Shown one piece after another: positions 52,621 through 64,000 of a stretch of 64,000 nt of DNA. The notes below the pieces were generated by a model. The model was not told where the DNA came from. It made no database searches and saw only the letters and a program-made list of their open reading frames with translations. This stretch comes from Mycolicibacterium fortuitum subsp. fortuitum. Its GTDB lineage: Bacteria; Actinomycetota; Actinomycetes; Mycobacteriales; Mycobacteriaceae. The stretch's first letter is position 1; every line of letters starts with the position of its first letter. The position numbers and the translations under genes were made by a program. Location: NCBI RefSeq assembly GCF_022179545.1, contig NZ_AP025518.1, positions 2,852,001 through 2,916,000 of the forward strand. The letters are read 5' to 3'.

Positions 52621-53336
52621 CAGGACGCGGGCTTGGTGACGGTGACCTGCTTGCCCCAGTCAGACAGGGTCATGGTGACGCTGTTGCCGGGGGTGGGTTC
52701 GAGCTTGGCCTGCAGCAGGGCGTGGTCGCCTTCTTCGGAGATCCACGCCGTGCCCGGCACCGGGCCCTCCGCCTTGAGTTGCGGGGCGATCTTGTTGACC
52801 GCCTCGGCGCTGACCGTGCCGGTCACGCGAACACCCTCGGTGCCGTTGACGGATTCACGGTCCTCGGCCTTGGGATCGGTGAAGTTCGAGAGCACATTGC
52901 CCAGGCCGAGTTCCGGATTCAGGATGGTCGACACGTCGTAGATCTTCTCGGCGGGCCCGTAACCGGACAGCGGGTCGCCGGGGGTCAGCGCGGCGTACAG
53001 GATTCCGTCGGCGACGACGAACTTCGCGTCGGAGATCTTCTGTCCCATGAAGTTGAGGTCGACTGTGCCCTCGGCGGCCACGGCGGGCGTGTTGGTCAGG
53101 TCGCCGTCGAGCTTCTCGATGGGAAGGCCTTTGATCTCACCCTGAACGGTCAGCAGCAGGTGCACGCTCTGCTGTGCCTTGGTGGTGGTGGCGGACTCCT
53201 GGAGGAGCTGGGCCGCGTCGGGCAGCGGTGCGCTCGACTTCTCCGAGGAGGATGACGAGCAGCCCGCCACGAGGGCGGTCGCTGCGAAGAACGTTGCGAG
53301 TAAGGACTGGGCTGCGAAGCGTCGGCGCGTCTGCAT
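52620..53336 (-). CDS. lprG: Lipoprotein LprG
   Basis: A 238-residue lipoprotein with signal peptide and lipobox LVAGC. The LppX/LprG fold has [24 protein letters not shown] and [10 protein letters not shown]. It carries triacylated lipids across the periplasm and is coupled to the P55 gene (1-bp overlap). ATG 53336 was chosen because the signal peptide begins there. Confidence 0.94.
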   Translation of the reverse strand: MQTRRRFAAQSLLATFFAATALVAGCSSSSSEKSSAPLPDAAQLLQESATTTKAQQSVHLLLTVQGEIKGLPIEKLDGDLTNTPAVAAEGTVDLNFMGQKISDAKFVVADGILYAALTPGDPLSGYGPAEKIYDVSTILNPELGLGNVLSNFTDPKAEDRESVNGTEGVRVTGTVSAEAVNKIAPQLKAEGPVPGTAWISEEGDHALLQAKLEPTPGNSVTMTLSDWGKQVTVTKPAS

Positions 53337-53409
53337 GACTGCATCGTAGAGGCTCGCGCCGGTCGGGCGTTTTCTCCAACTCGCGGTTGAGACGAATAGT
53401 CTGGTCGGC

Positions 53410-54009
53410 GTGTTCACCGGAATCGTTGAAGAGCTGGGTGTCCTGGTCGACAAGGCGGAGCTGACAGATGCCGCCCGGTTCACCATCCGTGGTCCCGTGG
53501 TCACCGCCGACGCCGGTCACGGCGACTCGATCGCGGTCAACGGGGTCTGCCTGACCGTGGTGGACGTGCTGCCCGACGGCGCGTTCACCGCCGACGTCAT
53601 GGGGGAGACGCTCAATCGGTCGAGCCTGGGCGCGGTCGGAGTGGGCAGCCTGGTCAACCTGGAACGGGCCGCCGCGGTCAACAGTCGCCTGGGCGGGCAC
53701 ATCGTGCAGGGCCATGTGGACGGCACCGGCACTGTGATTTCCCGCACGCCGTTCGAGCATTGGGAAGTGGTGCGCATCGGCCTGCCTGCCACCCTGTCGC
53801 GTTACGTTGTGGAGAAGGGTTCCATCACCGTGGACGGGGTGTCGCTGACGGTGTCGGCGGTCGGTGACGACTGGTTCGAGGTGTCGCTGATCCCGACCAC
53901 ACGGGAGCTCACCACGCTGGGGCAGGCGACCGTGGGCACGACGGTCAATCTCGAGGTGGACATCATCGCGAAGTACGTAGAACGGCTGATGGCCGGTCCC
54001 GGTGAGTAA
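53410..54009 (+). CDS. ribE: Riboflavin synthase alpha chain
   Basis: A 199-residue protein with two homologous lumazine-binding repeats; the first starts MFTGIVEELG, and IAVNGVCLTVV is mirrored by ITVDGVSLTVS. It makes riboflavin from 6,7-dimethyl-8-ribityllumazine (called ribC in M. tuberculosis). The GTG start lies 73 bp from the divergent lprG. Confidence 0.96.
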   Translation: MFTGIVEELGVLVDKAELTDAARFTIRGPVVTADAGHGDSIAVNGVCLTVVDVLPDGAFTADVMGETLNRSSLGAVGVGSLVNLERAAAVNSRLGGHIVQGHVDGTGTVISRTPFEHWEVVRIGLPATLSRYVVEKGSITVDGVSLTVSAVGDDWFEVSLIPTTRELTTLGQATVGTTVNLEVDIIAKYVERLMAGPGE

Positions 54010-54060
54010 GAGCTGGCAATAACCGCTGGATTTCGGTGGTTCATACTGGAGTCGGCATAT

Positions 54061-54078
54061 GGTCCCGTTTTGGGGACC
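54061..54078 (+). repeat. Hairpin in the ribBA leader
   Basis: GGTCCC and GGGACC flank a 6-nt loop (GTTTTG), 28 bp before the ribBA start. It does not resemble an FMN riboswitch. The role is unknown. Confidence 0.5.
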
Positions 54079-54106
54079 TGGCATGAGAACAGGCAAGGTG
54101 GCGCAG

Positions 54107-56393
<2,287 letters not shown>

Positions 56394-56403
56394 GTCGGCG
56401 CGA

Positions 56404-58446
56404 TCACCCGGCGTCGCCGAGCACCAGACCTTCGCGTCGCGGGTCGGCCCCGCCGATCCATCCCGTCGGCGACGTGCGCACCAGGGCGGAGAGTCCGCTG
56501 GACTGATCGGCCAGCGAAACCTGATGCCCGAGGGCGCGCAGCCCTGCGACGAGTTGATCGCGGTCGCCGTTGGCGACGGTGTCGACGGCCGGATGTTCAC
56601 CGCCGACATTGGTGACGGGCGTGTTGGCCGCACCGAAATCGATCATCGACACCGCCTGCTGCGGGTCGAGGTTCCAATCCATCATCCCGACAAGGGTTTT
56701 CACGACGAACTGGACGATTACCGAGCCGCCGGGGGAGCCCAGGACCGCGTACAGGGGGCCGCGTTGTGACCCGGCTTTGTCGAAAACGAGAGTCGGCGCC
56801 ATGGTGCTGCGCGGGCGTTTGCCCGGCTGCACCCTGTTGGGGATCGGTGTTCCCTCGGCGCTGACCGGCTCGGCTGAGAAGTCGGTCAGCTGGTTGTTGA
56901 GCAGGAAACCGTCGACCATATGGAAAGAACCGAACGCCGACTCGATGGTGGTGGTCAGCGACGCCGCATTGCCGAAGCTGTCGATCACACTGATCTGGCT
57001 GGTCCCGTGTTCCGGCGCCGGCGGAATGGTCATCGGCGGCGCGAAGTTCCCGGGCGCGGCCACGCCCATCGTGTGGGCTCGGGAGATCAGCGCGGCCCTG
57101 CCGGTGAGATATGCGCCACCGAGCAGGGATTCGGAGGATCCGCCGGGCAGCGGGACGAAATCGGTGTCGGCGACATAGCGATCGCGATCGGCGTAGGCGA
57201 GGCGCTCGGCTTCGGATACGAGATGGACCCCCATCACCGACGGGTGACCGCCGTTGAGGTCGACACGTGCCGGCTTGAAGTCGCTCATCGGGAAGTGCTC
57301 CAGCATGCCGAGGGTCGCGGCCACCGCGATGCCTCCTGACGACGGCGGCGGCATGCCGCAGACCTCCCGGCCGCGGTAGGTGGTGCACACCGGGTCACGT
57401 TGCTTGACGGTGTAGCCGGCGAGATCCTGCTCGGTCATGGCGCCCGGCGTGCGGCCGCCGACGCCATCAGCGGTGGCGGCCACGACGGCGCGGGCGATAT
57501 CTCCCGTGTAGAAGGCCGTGGCGCCGTCGGATGCGATGGCACCCAAGGTTTTCGCGTAGGCCGGATTGGTCATGCGGGTGCCCACGGGTTTGGGGCTGCC
57601 ATCGGGGTTGAGGAAGTAGCCGGCAGCGGCAGGGTCGAGCCGAAGTTGAGTGTCGGCATCGTCGATGGCGGCCGCCAGGCGCGGGCTGATGTCGAATCCC
57701 TGGTCGGCCATCGACACCGCAGGAGCGAACAGTTCGCGCCAGACCTTCTTGCCGTACTGGTGGTGGACATCGTCGAGCAAGCGCACGATGCCTGGAACCC
57801 CGATCGAGCGGCCGGATGACCGGGCGTCCGGTTTGGGGACGGTCCGGTCGGTGTCGGACACCCAGCGCAGGTAGTTCTCCGTCGCGGCGGCCGGTGCCGT
57901 CTCACGCCCGTCGAACGCGCGTACCGCGTTGCCCGCGGCGTCGTAGTACAGCAGGAATCCGCCGCCGCCGATCCCCGAGGACTGCGGTTCGACGAGGCCC
58001 AGCACGGCCTGTGCGGTCACCAGCGCGTCGGCCGCGGTGCCGCCGTCCCTCAGCACTTTGCAGGCGGCCTCGGTGGCCAGTGGGTTGGCGGTGGCCACCG
58101 CGTAGGTGGAGGTGCGGACAGCGGTCATGTCGCTGCGGTAGCCGGTGCCGATTTCGGGGTGGGTGGCGAGGTCTCGGGTGGTCGGCGGTGCCGACGGTTG
58201 GGGGGTGGTCGGCGGTGCCGACGGTTGGGGGGTGGTCGGCGGTGCCGACGGTTGGGGGTTGGTCGGCGGTGCCGCAGACGGGGGCGCCGCGGGAGGTTTG
58301 GGCATCGGCGTCCCGTTGGAGACGATCTGACAGGGGCCGGCGTCGGCCCTCGTCGGGCCTCGACTGCCGTCGGCGCATCCGGCAAGGATCACCGCGACGA
58401 CACTGAGCAGCGTGATGACCGAACGGGTGGACGCCAGCAACCGCAC
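56404..58446 (-). CDS. ggt: Gamma-glutamyltransferase, lipoprotein with Pro-rich linker
   Basis: A 680-residue Ntn-hydrolase precursor. The lipobox is VILAGC. A Pro/Thr/Ser linker with 9-residue repeats lies at residues ~60-90. The catalytic domain includes [14 protein letters not shown]. Self-cleavage is expected before the Thr of [10 protein letters not shown], and [11 protein letters not shown] and GSPGGS line the active site. It acts outside the membrane on glutathione-like gamma-glutamyl compounds. Confidence 0.92.
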   Translation of the reverse strand: MRLLASTRSVITLLSVVAVILAGCADGSRGPTRADAGPCQIVSNGTPMPKPPAAPPSAAPPTNPQPSAPPTTPQPSAPPTTPQPSAPPTTRDLATHPEIGTGYRSDMTAVRTSTYAVATANPLATEAACKVLRDGGTAADALVTAQAVLGLVEPQSSGIGGGGFLLYYDAAGNAVRAFDGRETAPAAATENYLRWVSDTDRTVPKPDARSSGRSIGVPGIVRLLDDVHHQYGKKVWRELFAPAVSMADQGFDISPRLAAAIDDADTQLRLDPAAAGYFLNPDGSPKPVGTRMTNPAYAKTLGAIASDGATAFYTGDIARAVVAATADGVGGRTPGAMTEQDLAGYTVKQRDPVCTTYRGREVCGMPPPSSGGIAVAATLGMLEHFPMSDFKPARVDLNGGHPSVMGVHLVSEAERLAYADRDRYVADTDFVPLPGGSSESLLGGAYLTGRAALISRAHTMGVAAPGNFAPPMTIPPAPEHGTSQISVIDSFGNAASLTTTIESAFGSFHMVDGFLLNNQLTDFSAEPVSAEGTPIPNRVQPGKRPRSTMAPTLVFDKAGSQRGPLYAVLGSPGGSVIVQFVVKTLVGMMDWNLDPQQAVSMIDFGAANTPVTNVGGEHPAVDTVANGDRDQLVAGLRALGHQVSLADQSSGLSALVRTSPTGWIGGADPRREGLVLGDAG
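58181..58274 (-). repeat. 27-bp tandem repeat inside ggt (3 copies plus partial)
   Basis: Units lie at 58181-58207, 58208-58234 and 58235-58261 (one mismatch), followed by a partial copy. Each encodes nine residues (PPTTPQPSA type), so copy-number change keeps the frame. It forms the flexible linker between lipid anchor and enzyme. Confidence 0.92.
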
Positions 58447-58496
58447 AGTTCGACGGTAGCGGAGTTCGGTCGGATCGCGGCAGTAACCTGGAAACC

Positions 58497-60563
58497 GTGC
58501 CCGATCCAGCGACGTACCGGCCGGCGCCCGGATCGATCCCCGTGGAGCCTGGTGTGTATCGGTTCCGGGACCCGCACGGTCGGGTCATCTACGTGGGTAA
58601 AGCCAAGAGCCTGCGCAGTCGGCTGACCTCCTACTTTGCCGACATCGCGAGCCTCGCGCCGCGTACGCGGCAGATGGTGATGACGGCGGGCAGTGTCGAG
58701 TGGACCGTGGTGACCACCGAGGTCGAGGCACTGCAGCTGGAATACAACTGGATCAAGGAGTTCGATCCACGCTTCAACATCCGCTACCGCGACGACAAGA
58801 CGTATCCGGTGTTGGCGGTCACGCTGAACGAGGAGTATCCGCGGTTGATGGTGTATCGCGGGCCACGGCGCAAGGGCGTGCGGTACTTCGGTCCGTACTC
58901 GCATGCCTGGGCCATCCGCGAGACACTCGATCTGTTGACGCGCGTCTTTCCGGCGAGGACCTGCTCTGCGGGAGTATTCAAGCGGCACAGGCAGATCGAC
59001 CGCCCGTGTCTGCTGGGCTACATCGACAAGTGCTCGGCGCCATGCATCGGCCGGGTCAGCGCCGAGGAGCACCGGCGCATCGTGCTGGATTTCTGCGACT
59101 TCCTGGCGGGCAAGACGGACCGGCTGGCCCGCGACATGGAGCAGCAGATGACCGCGGCCGCCGAGGAGCTGGACTTCGAGCGGGCCGCCAGGCTGCGTGA
59201 TGACATCGCCGCGCTCAAGCGCGCGCTGGAGAAGCAGGCCGTGGTGCTCGGTGACGGCACCGATGCCGACGTGGTGGCGTTCGCCGATGACGATCTCGAG
59301 GCAGCCGTGCAGGTGTTCCACGTGCGCGGCGGCCGGGTGCGCGGTCAGCGCGGCTGGATAGTCGAGAAGTCAGGCGATCCAGAACAATCCGGGCAGGAGC
59401 AGCTCGTGGAGCAGTTCTTGACCCAGTTCTACGGCGAGCAGGCCGAGCTCGGCGGTGCGGCCGACGAGGCCACCAACCCGGTGCCGCGCGAGGTACTGGT
59501 GCCGGTGCTGCCGCCGAACGCCGATGAGCTGGCTGCGTGGTTGTCCGGGCTGCGGGGTTCGCGGGTGAGCCTGCGGGTCCCGGTGCGCGGCGACAAACGT
59601 ACGCTGGCCGAGACCGTGCAACGCAACGCCCATGAGGCGCTGGCCCAGCACAAACTGAAACGTGCCGGTGACTTCAATGCGAGATCAGAAGCGTTGCAGA
59701 GCATTCAGGACACCCTCGGGCTGGCCGAGGCGCCGCTGCGGATCGAATGCGTGGACATCAGCCACGTCCAGGGCACCGATGTGGTGGCCTCGCTGGTGGT
59801 GTTCGAGGATGGGCTGCCGCGCAAGTCGGACTACCGGCACTACGCGATCCGTGAGGCGGCCGGAGGCGGACGCTCGGATGATGTCGCCTCGATCGCCGAG
59901 GTGACCCGCCGCCGTTTCCTGCGCCACGTGAGCGACGCGCAGCCGGATCCGAGCACCGACCAACGTCCGCGCCGCTTTGCCTATCCGCCCAATCTGTTCG
60001 TGGTGGACGGCGGCGCCCCTCAGGTCAACGCGGCGGCGGCGGTCCTGGAGGAGCTTGGCGTGACCGACGTCGCGGTGATCGGGCTGGCGAAACGCCTCGA
60101 GGAGGTGTGGGTGCCGTCCGAACCTGATCCGGTGATCTTCCCGCGCAACAGTGAGGGGCTGTATCTGTTGCAGCGGGTGCGTGACGAGGCACACCGGTTC
60201 GCGATCAGCTACCACCGCAGCAAGCGGTCCAAGCGGATGACCGCCTCGGCGCTCGACTCGGTACGCGGTTTGGGTGAGCAGCGCCGCAAGGCGTTGGTGA
60301 CGCATTTCGGCTCGGTGGCTCGGCTCAAGGAGGCCACGGTGGAGGAGATCACCGCGGTTCCGGGGATCGGGGTGGCGACGGCGAGGGCAGTCCTGGCGGC
60401 GCTCGGCGGCGAGCCGCCAATCGAGCCGGGCGGCGAGCCGCCAATCGAGTCGAGCGGCGAGCCGGAAAACGGTGACCCGCGAAGTGAGAGCAGTGCCGGA
60501 CTGGGCGATTCAGGGACGCCCGCAACGGTTATCGAGGATGATCGACGCAGGGTGTCGGGATGA
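58497..60563 (+). CDS. uvrC: Excinuclease ABC subunit C
   Basis: The 688-residue repair nuclease has a GIY-YIG domain ([21 protein letters not shown]), a UVR domain ([20 protein letters not shown]), an RNase H-like domain ([17 protein letters not shown]) and tandem HhH ([29 protein letters not shown]). A ~50-residue tail with an 8-residue repeat extends beyond the usual end. It starts at a GTG. Confidence 0.96.
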   Translation: MPDPATYRPAPGSIPVEPGVYRFRDPHGRVIYVGKAKSLRSRLTSYFADIASLAPRTRQMVMTAGSVEWTVVTTEVEALQLEYNWIKEFDPRFNIRYRDDKTYPVLAVTLNEEYPRLMVYRGPRRKGVRYFGPYSHAWAIRETLDLLTRVFPARTCSAGVFKRHRQIDRPCLLGYIDKCSAPCIGRVSAEEHRRIVLDFCDFLAGKTDRLARDMEQQMTAAAEELDFERAARLRDDIAALKRALEKQAVVLGDGTDADVVAFADDDLEAAVQVFHVRGGRVRGQRGWIVEKSGDPEQSGQEQLVEQFLTQFYGEQAELGGAADEATNPVPREVLVPVLPPNADELAAWLSGLRGSRVSLRVPVRGDKRTLAETVQRNAHEALAQHKLKRAGDFNARSEALQSIQDTLGLAEAPLRIECVDISHVQGTDVVASLVVFEDGLPRKSDYRHYAIREAAGGGRSDDVASIAEVTRRRFLRHVSDAQPDPSTDQRPRRFAYPPNLFVVDGGAPQVNAAAAVLEELGVTDVAVIGLAKRLEEVWVPSEPDPVIFPRNSEGLYLLQRVRDEAHRFAISYHRSKRSKRMTASALDSVRGLGEQRRKALVTHFGSVARLKEATVEEITAVPGIGVATARAVLAALGGEPPIEPGGEPPIESSGEPENGDPRSESSAGLGDSGTPATVIEDDRRRVSG
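60405..60464 (+). repeat. 24-bp tandem repeat in the uvrC tail
   Basis: Two full copies (60405-60428, 60429-60452) and a half copy encode GGEPPIEP / GGEPPIES / SGEP. It is a low-complexity acidic tail and likely variable between strains. Confidence 0.85.
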
Positions 60564-60604
60564 CGGGTAACGGGGACATGAGTAGCCAGGCGGATCGCGC
60601 ATGA
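60560..60604 (+). CDS. 14-codon minicistron bridging uvrC and rapZ
   Basis: The ATG at 60560 overlaps the uvrC stop (ATGA), and its TGA at 60602 overlaps the rapZ ATG (ATGA). The peptide would be [14 protein letters not shown]. It may only serve to carry ribosomes from uvrC to rapZ. Confidence 0.35.
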   Translation: MTGNGDMSSQADRA

Positions 60605-61515
60605 ACGAACATCTGCGCGAGGGCGGCATCGTAGGTGGTGCGGACGCAGATTCGGGTATCGACGTGGTCTTGGTCACCGGCTTGTCCGGGGCGGGCCGTG
60701 GTACCGCTGCCAAGGTGTTGGAGGACCTCGGCTGGTATGTCGCCGACAACCTGCCGCCGGAGCTGATCGCCCGGATGGTCGAGTTGGGGTTGGCCGCCGG
60801 TTCGCGGATCACACAGCTGGCCGTGGTGATGGATGTTCGTTCGCGGGGGTTCACCGGCGATCTGGATTGGGTGCGCAACGAACTGGCCGCGCGGAGCATC
60901 ACCCCGAGGGTGCTGTTCCTGGAGGCGTCCGACGACATCCTGGTACGGCGCTATGAGCAGAACCGCCGCAGCCACCCGCTGCAGGGCACACAGACCCTTG
61001 CCGAGGGCATTGCCGCCGAGCGGGCGTTGCTGGCCCCGGTGCGTGCGGCGGCCGATCTGGTGATCGATACGTCTGCGCTCCCGGTCCCGGCATTACGTGA
61101 GAGCATCGAGCGTGCATTCGGCGGGGAGACCGTCTCCTACACCAATGTCACGGTGGAATCCTTCGGTTACAAGTACGGCCTGCCGATGGACGCGGATACC
61201 GTGATGGACGTGCGGTTCCTGCCGAACCCGCACTGGGTGGACGAGTTACGACCGCACAGCGGTCAGCATCCGGATGTGCGCGACTACGTACTGGGACAAC
61301 CAGGGGCCAGGGAATTTCTCGACACTTACCATCGTCTGTTGGACGTGGTGATCGCCGGTTACCGCCGGGAGGGGAAGCGTTATATGACCGTCGCCATCGG
61401 GTGCACCGGCGGCAAACATCGTAGTGTCGCGATCGCCGAGGCGCTGGCGGAGCGGTTGCAGGGCGGTGACGGGCTCACCGTCCATGTGCTGCATCGGGAT
61501 CTGGGTCGCGAATGA
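60601..61515 (+). CDS. rapZ: RapZ/YvcJ-family nucleotide-binding protein
   Basis: A 304-residue P-loop protein (Rv1421 position). The Walker A reads GLSGAGRGTA, with Arg in place of the usual Lys, as in other mycobacteria. The C-terminal domain has DVRFLPNPHWVDELRPHSGQ and AIGCTGGKHRSVAIAE. RapZ proteins bind RNA or cell-wall sugar precursors elsewhere; the role here is unknown. It overlaps yvcK by 4 bp. Confidence 0.93.
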   Translation: MNEHLREGGIVGGADADSGIDVVLVTGLSGAGRGTAAKVLEDLGWYVADNLPPELIARMVELGLAAGSRITQLAVVMDVRSRGFTGDLDWVRNELAARSITPRVLFLEASDDILVRRYEQNRRSHPLQGTQTLAEGIAAERALLAPVRAAADLVIDTSALPVPALRESIERAFGGETVSYTNVTVESFGYKYGLPMDADTVMDVRFLPNPHWVDELRPHSGQHPDVRDYVLGQPGAREFLDTYHRLLDVVIAGYRREGKRYMTVAIGCTGGKHRSVAIAEALAERLQGGDGLTVHVLHRDLGRE

Positions 61516-62573
61516 CCCCGCGCATCGTGGCCCTCGGCGGAGGGCACGGGTTGTACGCCACCTTGTCCGCGGCCCGACGGCTCAGCCCGCATGTGACTGC
61601 CGTGGTCACGGTTGCCGATGACGGTGGCTCATCGGGCCGGCTGCGGAGCGAACTCGATGTGGTGCCACCAGGCGACTTGCGAATGGCATTGGCGGCCTTG
61701 GCTTCTGACAGCCCGCACGGCCGGTTGTGGGCGACCATCATCCAGCACCGGTTCGGCGGCAGCGGCGCGTTGGCCGGGCATCCGATCGGCAATCTGATGT
61801 TGGCCGGCCTCAGCGAGGTGCTGGCCGACCCGGTGGCTGCCCTCGACGAGCTGGGGCGCATCCTGGGTGTGAAGGGCCGCGTTTTGCCGATGTGCCCGAT
61901 CGCCCTGCAGATCGAGGCCGATGTCGCGGGTCTGGAGTCCGATCCTCGGATGAGCCGGGTGATCCGCGGACAGGTGGCGATCGCCACCACGGTGGGCAAG
62001 GTGCGGCGGGTGCGGTTGCTGCCCGGGGACCCACCGGCCACCCGGCAGGCGGTGGAGGCCATCATGAGCGCCGATCTGGTGGTGCTCGGTCCGGGGTCGT
62101 GGTTCACCAGTGTGATCCCGCACGTATTGGTGCCACAGTTGGCGGCTGCATTACGCGCGACGACGGCCCGGCGGGCGCTCGTGTTGAATCTGGCTGCGGA
62201 GCCCGGCGAAACAGCCGGCTTCTCGGCAGAGCGCCACATCCATGTTCTGGCCCAGCATGCTCCGGACTTCACGGTGCATGACATCATCGTCGATGCCAGT
62301 CGGGTGCCGAGCGACCGTGAACGGGAACAGCTCAGCCGCACGGCCAACATCCTCAATGCCCGCGTTGAGTTTGCTGACGTGTCCCGACCTGGTACACCTT
62401 TACATGACCCGGCGAAGTTGGCCGCGGTGCTGGAGGGGGTGCGGTTGCGCGCGACGGCGCCCGGCCGGGCCGTGCAGGAGTCCACCGTTCCCACGCCCGC
62501 TGCGAGGTCGGTCGACGTTGCGCGCCAGGAGCCGGCGCCGAATACACCGAGAGGGGACGATCCGTGGCGATGA
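61512..62573 (+). CDS. yvcK: YvcK/CofD-like protein (gluconeogenesis factor family)
   Basis: A 353-residue protein with the family opening [18 protein letters not shown] and [17 protein letters not shown]. In mycobacteria the homologue (Rv1422, CuvA) influences cell-wall growth and nutrient use. It is followed by whiA with a 4-bp overlap. Confidence 0.94.
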   Translation: MTPRIVALGGGHGLYATLSAARRLSPHVTAVVTVADDGGSSGRLRSELDVVPPGDLRMALAALASDSPHGRLWATIIQHRFGGSGALAGHPIGNLMLAGLSEVLADPVAALDELGRILGVKGRVLPMCPIALQIEADVAGLESDPRMSRVIRGQVAIATTVGKVRRVRLLPGDPPATRQAVEAIMSADLVVLGPGSWFTSVIPHVLVPQLAAALRATTARRALVLNLAAEPGETAGFSAERHIHVLAQHAPDFTVHDIIVDASRVPSDREREQLSRTANILNARVEFADVSRPGTPLHDPAKLAAVLEGVRLRATAPGRAVQESTVPTPAARSVDVARQEPAPNTPRGDDPWR

Positions 62574-63547
62574 CAGCCGAAGTGAAAGACGAGCTGAGCC
62601 GCCTCGTAGTCAACTCGGTGAGTGCTCGCCGCGCGGAGGTGGCGTCGTTGTTGCGCTTTGCCGGCGGTCTGCACATCGTGGCCGGCCGAGTCGTGGTGGA
62701 AGCCGAGGTCGATCTCGGGATCATCGCGCGCCGACTGCGCAAGGACATCTACGACCTGTACGGGTACAACGCGGTGGTGCACGTGCTGTCGGCCAGTGGC
62801 ATTCGCAAGAACACCCGGTATGTGGTGCGGGTGGCCGCCGACGGCGAGGCGCTGGCGCGCCAGACCGGCTTGCTGGACCTTCGTGGTCGCCCGGTGCGTG
62901 GCCTGCCCGCGCAGGTGGTCGGCGGCAGTGTCGGTGACGCGGAGGCGGCGTGGCGCGGTGCATTCCTCGCCCACGGTTCGTTGACCGAGCCGGGACGGTC
63001 GTCGGCGCTCGAGGTCAGCTGCCCCGGCCCGGAGGCTGCTCTGGCACTCGTCGGCGCGGCCCGCCGTCTCGGGGTCAGTGCCAAGGCCCGCGAGGTGCGT
63101 GGCAGTGACCGCGTGGTCGTGCGCGACGGTGAGGCGATCGGCGCATTGCTGACCCGTATGGGTGCCCAGGACACCAGGTTGACCTGGGAGGAACGGCGGA
63201 TGCGCCGGGAGGTCCGCGCCACGGCCAATCGCCTGGCCAATTTCGATGATGCGAACCTGCGCCGCTCGGCGCGTGCCGCGGTGGCCGCGGCGGCTCGCGT
63301 CGAACGTGCCTTGGACATCCTGGGCGACGGAGTTCCCGACCACCTGGCTGCGGCGGGCAAGCTGCGGGTGGAGCATCGGCAGGCGTCGCTGGAGGAGTTG
63401 GGTCGGCTCGCCGATCCGCCGATGACCAAAGATGCTGTGGCCGGCCGTATCCGGCGATTGTTGTCGATGGCCGATCGCAAGGCGAAGCAGGAAGGGTTGC
63501 CCGACACCGAGTCTGCGGTTACCCCGGACCTGCTCGACGACGCCTGA
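62570..63547 (+). CDS. whiA: WhiA, DNA-binding regulator of cell division/sporulation family
   Basis: A 325-residue protein with an N-terminal LAGLIDADG-like fold ([18 protein letters not shown]) and a C-terminal HTH ([25 protein letters not shown]). ATG 62570 overlaps the yvcK stop; a GTG at 62564 is in frame. It ends the uvrC-rapZ-yvcK-whiA unit. Confidence 0.95.
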   Translation: MTAEVKDELSRLVVNSVSARRAEVASLLRFAGGLHIVAGRVVVEAEVDLGIIARRLRKDIYDLYGYNAVVHVLSASGIRKNTRYVVRVAADGEALARQTGLLDLRGRPVRGLPAQVVGGSVGDAEAAWRGAFLAHGSLTEPGRSSALEVSCPGPEAALALVGAARRLGVSAKAREVRGSDRVVVRDGEAIGALLTRMGAQDTRLTWEERRMRREVRATANRLANFDDANLRRSARAAVAAAARVERALDILGDGVPDHLAAAGKLRVEHRQASLEELGRLADPPMTKDAVAGRIRRLLSMADRKAKQEGLPDTESAVTPDLLDDA

Positions 63548-63618
63548 TCGATCTCGATGAGTTTCGTCACCTAGGGATGCCTGGTTACCCATAGGTCACG
63601 GATCGAAAAGTGCTGCGG

Positions 63619-64000
63619 TCAAACCCCTTTGACGTCGTTAAGCAGTGGGTGGCGGCGGTAGGCGGGGTCCGGTGGGCCGAATTCGATGGCGTTGTCGTCG
63701 AGGCCGTTGCTGATGGTGATCCGGTCGTGGGCGAAGCCGAAGCTGACCGCGACCATATCGCTGGCGGAGTCGGTTTGGCTGCCGCTCCACACCAGAAGTT
63801 CCACGGTGTGGAGCTGTTGACCGTGTAGCGCTGCGAGCCGCGGACATGCGTCGTCTCGCCACGCCAGGGAGATGTCCTTCGGATCCTCGCCATAGGAGAT
63901 CGGCGCACCGGGGTCGATGACGTTCCAGGTGATGGACAGATCGTCGACTTTCTGGTGGGTGATCTCCACCTGCTCGCCCTCGAAGTCCAGCAGGACGGGG
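63619..64000 (-). CDS. Partial hypothetical protein at the window edge
   Basis: The frame is open from the right edge (residues PVLLDFEGEQ) to a stop at 63619, so the N-terminus lies outside the window; an in-window GTG at 63969 is a weaker start. The visible ~127 residues are acidic and soluble, with no transmembrane helix or known motif. It is convergent with whiA. No function is assigned. Confidence 0.6.
   Translation of the reverse strand, partial: PVLLDFEGEQVEITHQKVDDLSITWNVIDPGAPISYGEDPKDISLAWRDDACPRLAALHGQQLHTVELLVWSGSQTDSASDMVAVSFGFAHDRITISNGLDDNAIEFGPPDPAYRRHPLLNDVKGV

Noticed and set aside
58181..58274. Tandem repeat as a possible CRISPR array
   Set aside because: Repeats are directly adjacent with no spacers and encode a Pro-rich linker in frame.
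61475..63592. 705-codon minus-strand ORF opposite yvcK/whiA
   Set aside because: Shadow frame; product lacks any recognisable domain and the plus-strand genes are clear.

Overview
The window is a high-GC actinobacterial chromosome segment. Gene order and protein sequence place it in a mycobacterium, most likely an environmental Mycolicibacterium-type species. From about 20.6 kb to the right end it follows the order known from Mycobacterium tuberculosis Rv1379 to Rv1423: pyrR-pyrB-pyrC-Rv1382-carA-carB-pyrF, mihF-gmk-rpoZ-coaBC-metK, lipI-Rv1401-priA, fmt-rsmB-rpe-ribD, P55/lprG, ribE-ribBA-ribH-Rv1417, uvrC-rapZ-yvcK-whiA. The PE15/PPE20 pair found there in M. tuberculosis is absent; a DUF2330 protein and a collagen-like Gly/Pro-rich secreted protein occupy the site. 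These identifications rest on recalled family sequences and visible motifs, because no database search was run.

Region 1 (1-8.5 kb) is accessory. It starts with a 13E12/DUF222 HNH protein on the minus strand whose start sits against a perfect mycobacterial SOS (LexA) box. Divergent from it is a tightly coupled six-gene operon: GntR/UTRA regulator, AprB-like ferredoxin, a lipoprotein substrate-binding protein with a NosL-like tail, an SsuC-type permease, an SsuB-type ATPase, and an AprA-like flavoprotein fused to about nine HEAT repeats. This is the best candidate for an undescribed system, perhaps import of a sulfur (or related) compound coupled to reductive processing.

Region 2 (8.6-20.5 kb) has an 868-residue LAL-type LuxR regulator, a small HTH-like protein, a beta-lactamase-fold serine hydrolase and an AraC regulator. 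Divergent from the AraC gene is a Baeyer-Villiger type catabolic cassette: NDMA-type alcohol dehydrogenase, aldehyde dehydrogenase, HSL-family hydrolase, flavin monooxygenase and MHS-family transporter. The layout resembles the VirS/mymA locus.

Region 3 (20.5-35.5 kb) carries de novo pyrimidine synthesis, with a PyrR-binding hairpin that hides the pyrR Shine-Dalgarno sequence, followed by nucleoid, nucleotide, RNA polymerase omega, CoA and SAM synthesis genes. Two long perfect-stem intrinsic terminators are present, at 30.4 kb and 35.5 kb.

Region 4 (35.6-41.4 kb) is a second accessory block. It has a TetR/SRPBCC divergent pair around a perfect 22-bp palindrome, a second Baeyer-Villiger-type monooxygenase, a gene-poor 570-bp gap, and an SrpA-like heme peroxidase coupled to cytochrome b561.

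Region 5 (40.5-64 kb) is housekeeping: LipI esterase, a YhhN-family membrane protein, a helicase-degenerate PriA, DUF2207/LemA, translation and riboflavin genes, the LprG-P55 lipid-export pair, gamma-glutamyltransferase and uvrC-rapZ-yvcK-whiA. P55 is broken here by one extra base in a C5 run. An iron-box-like site precedes a 51-codon ORF between ribD and P55. Many genes overlap by 4 bp, so translational coupling is widespread.
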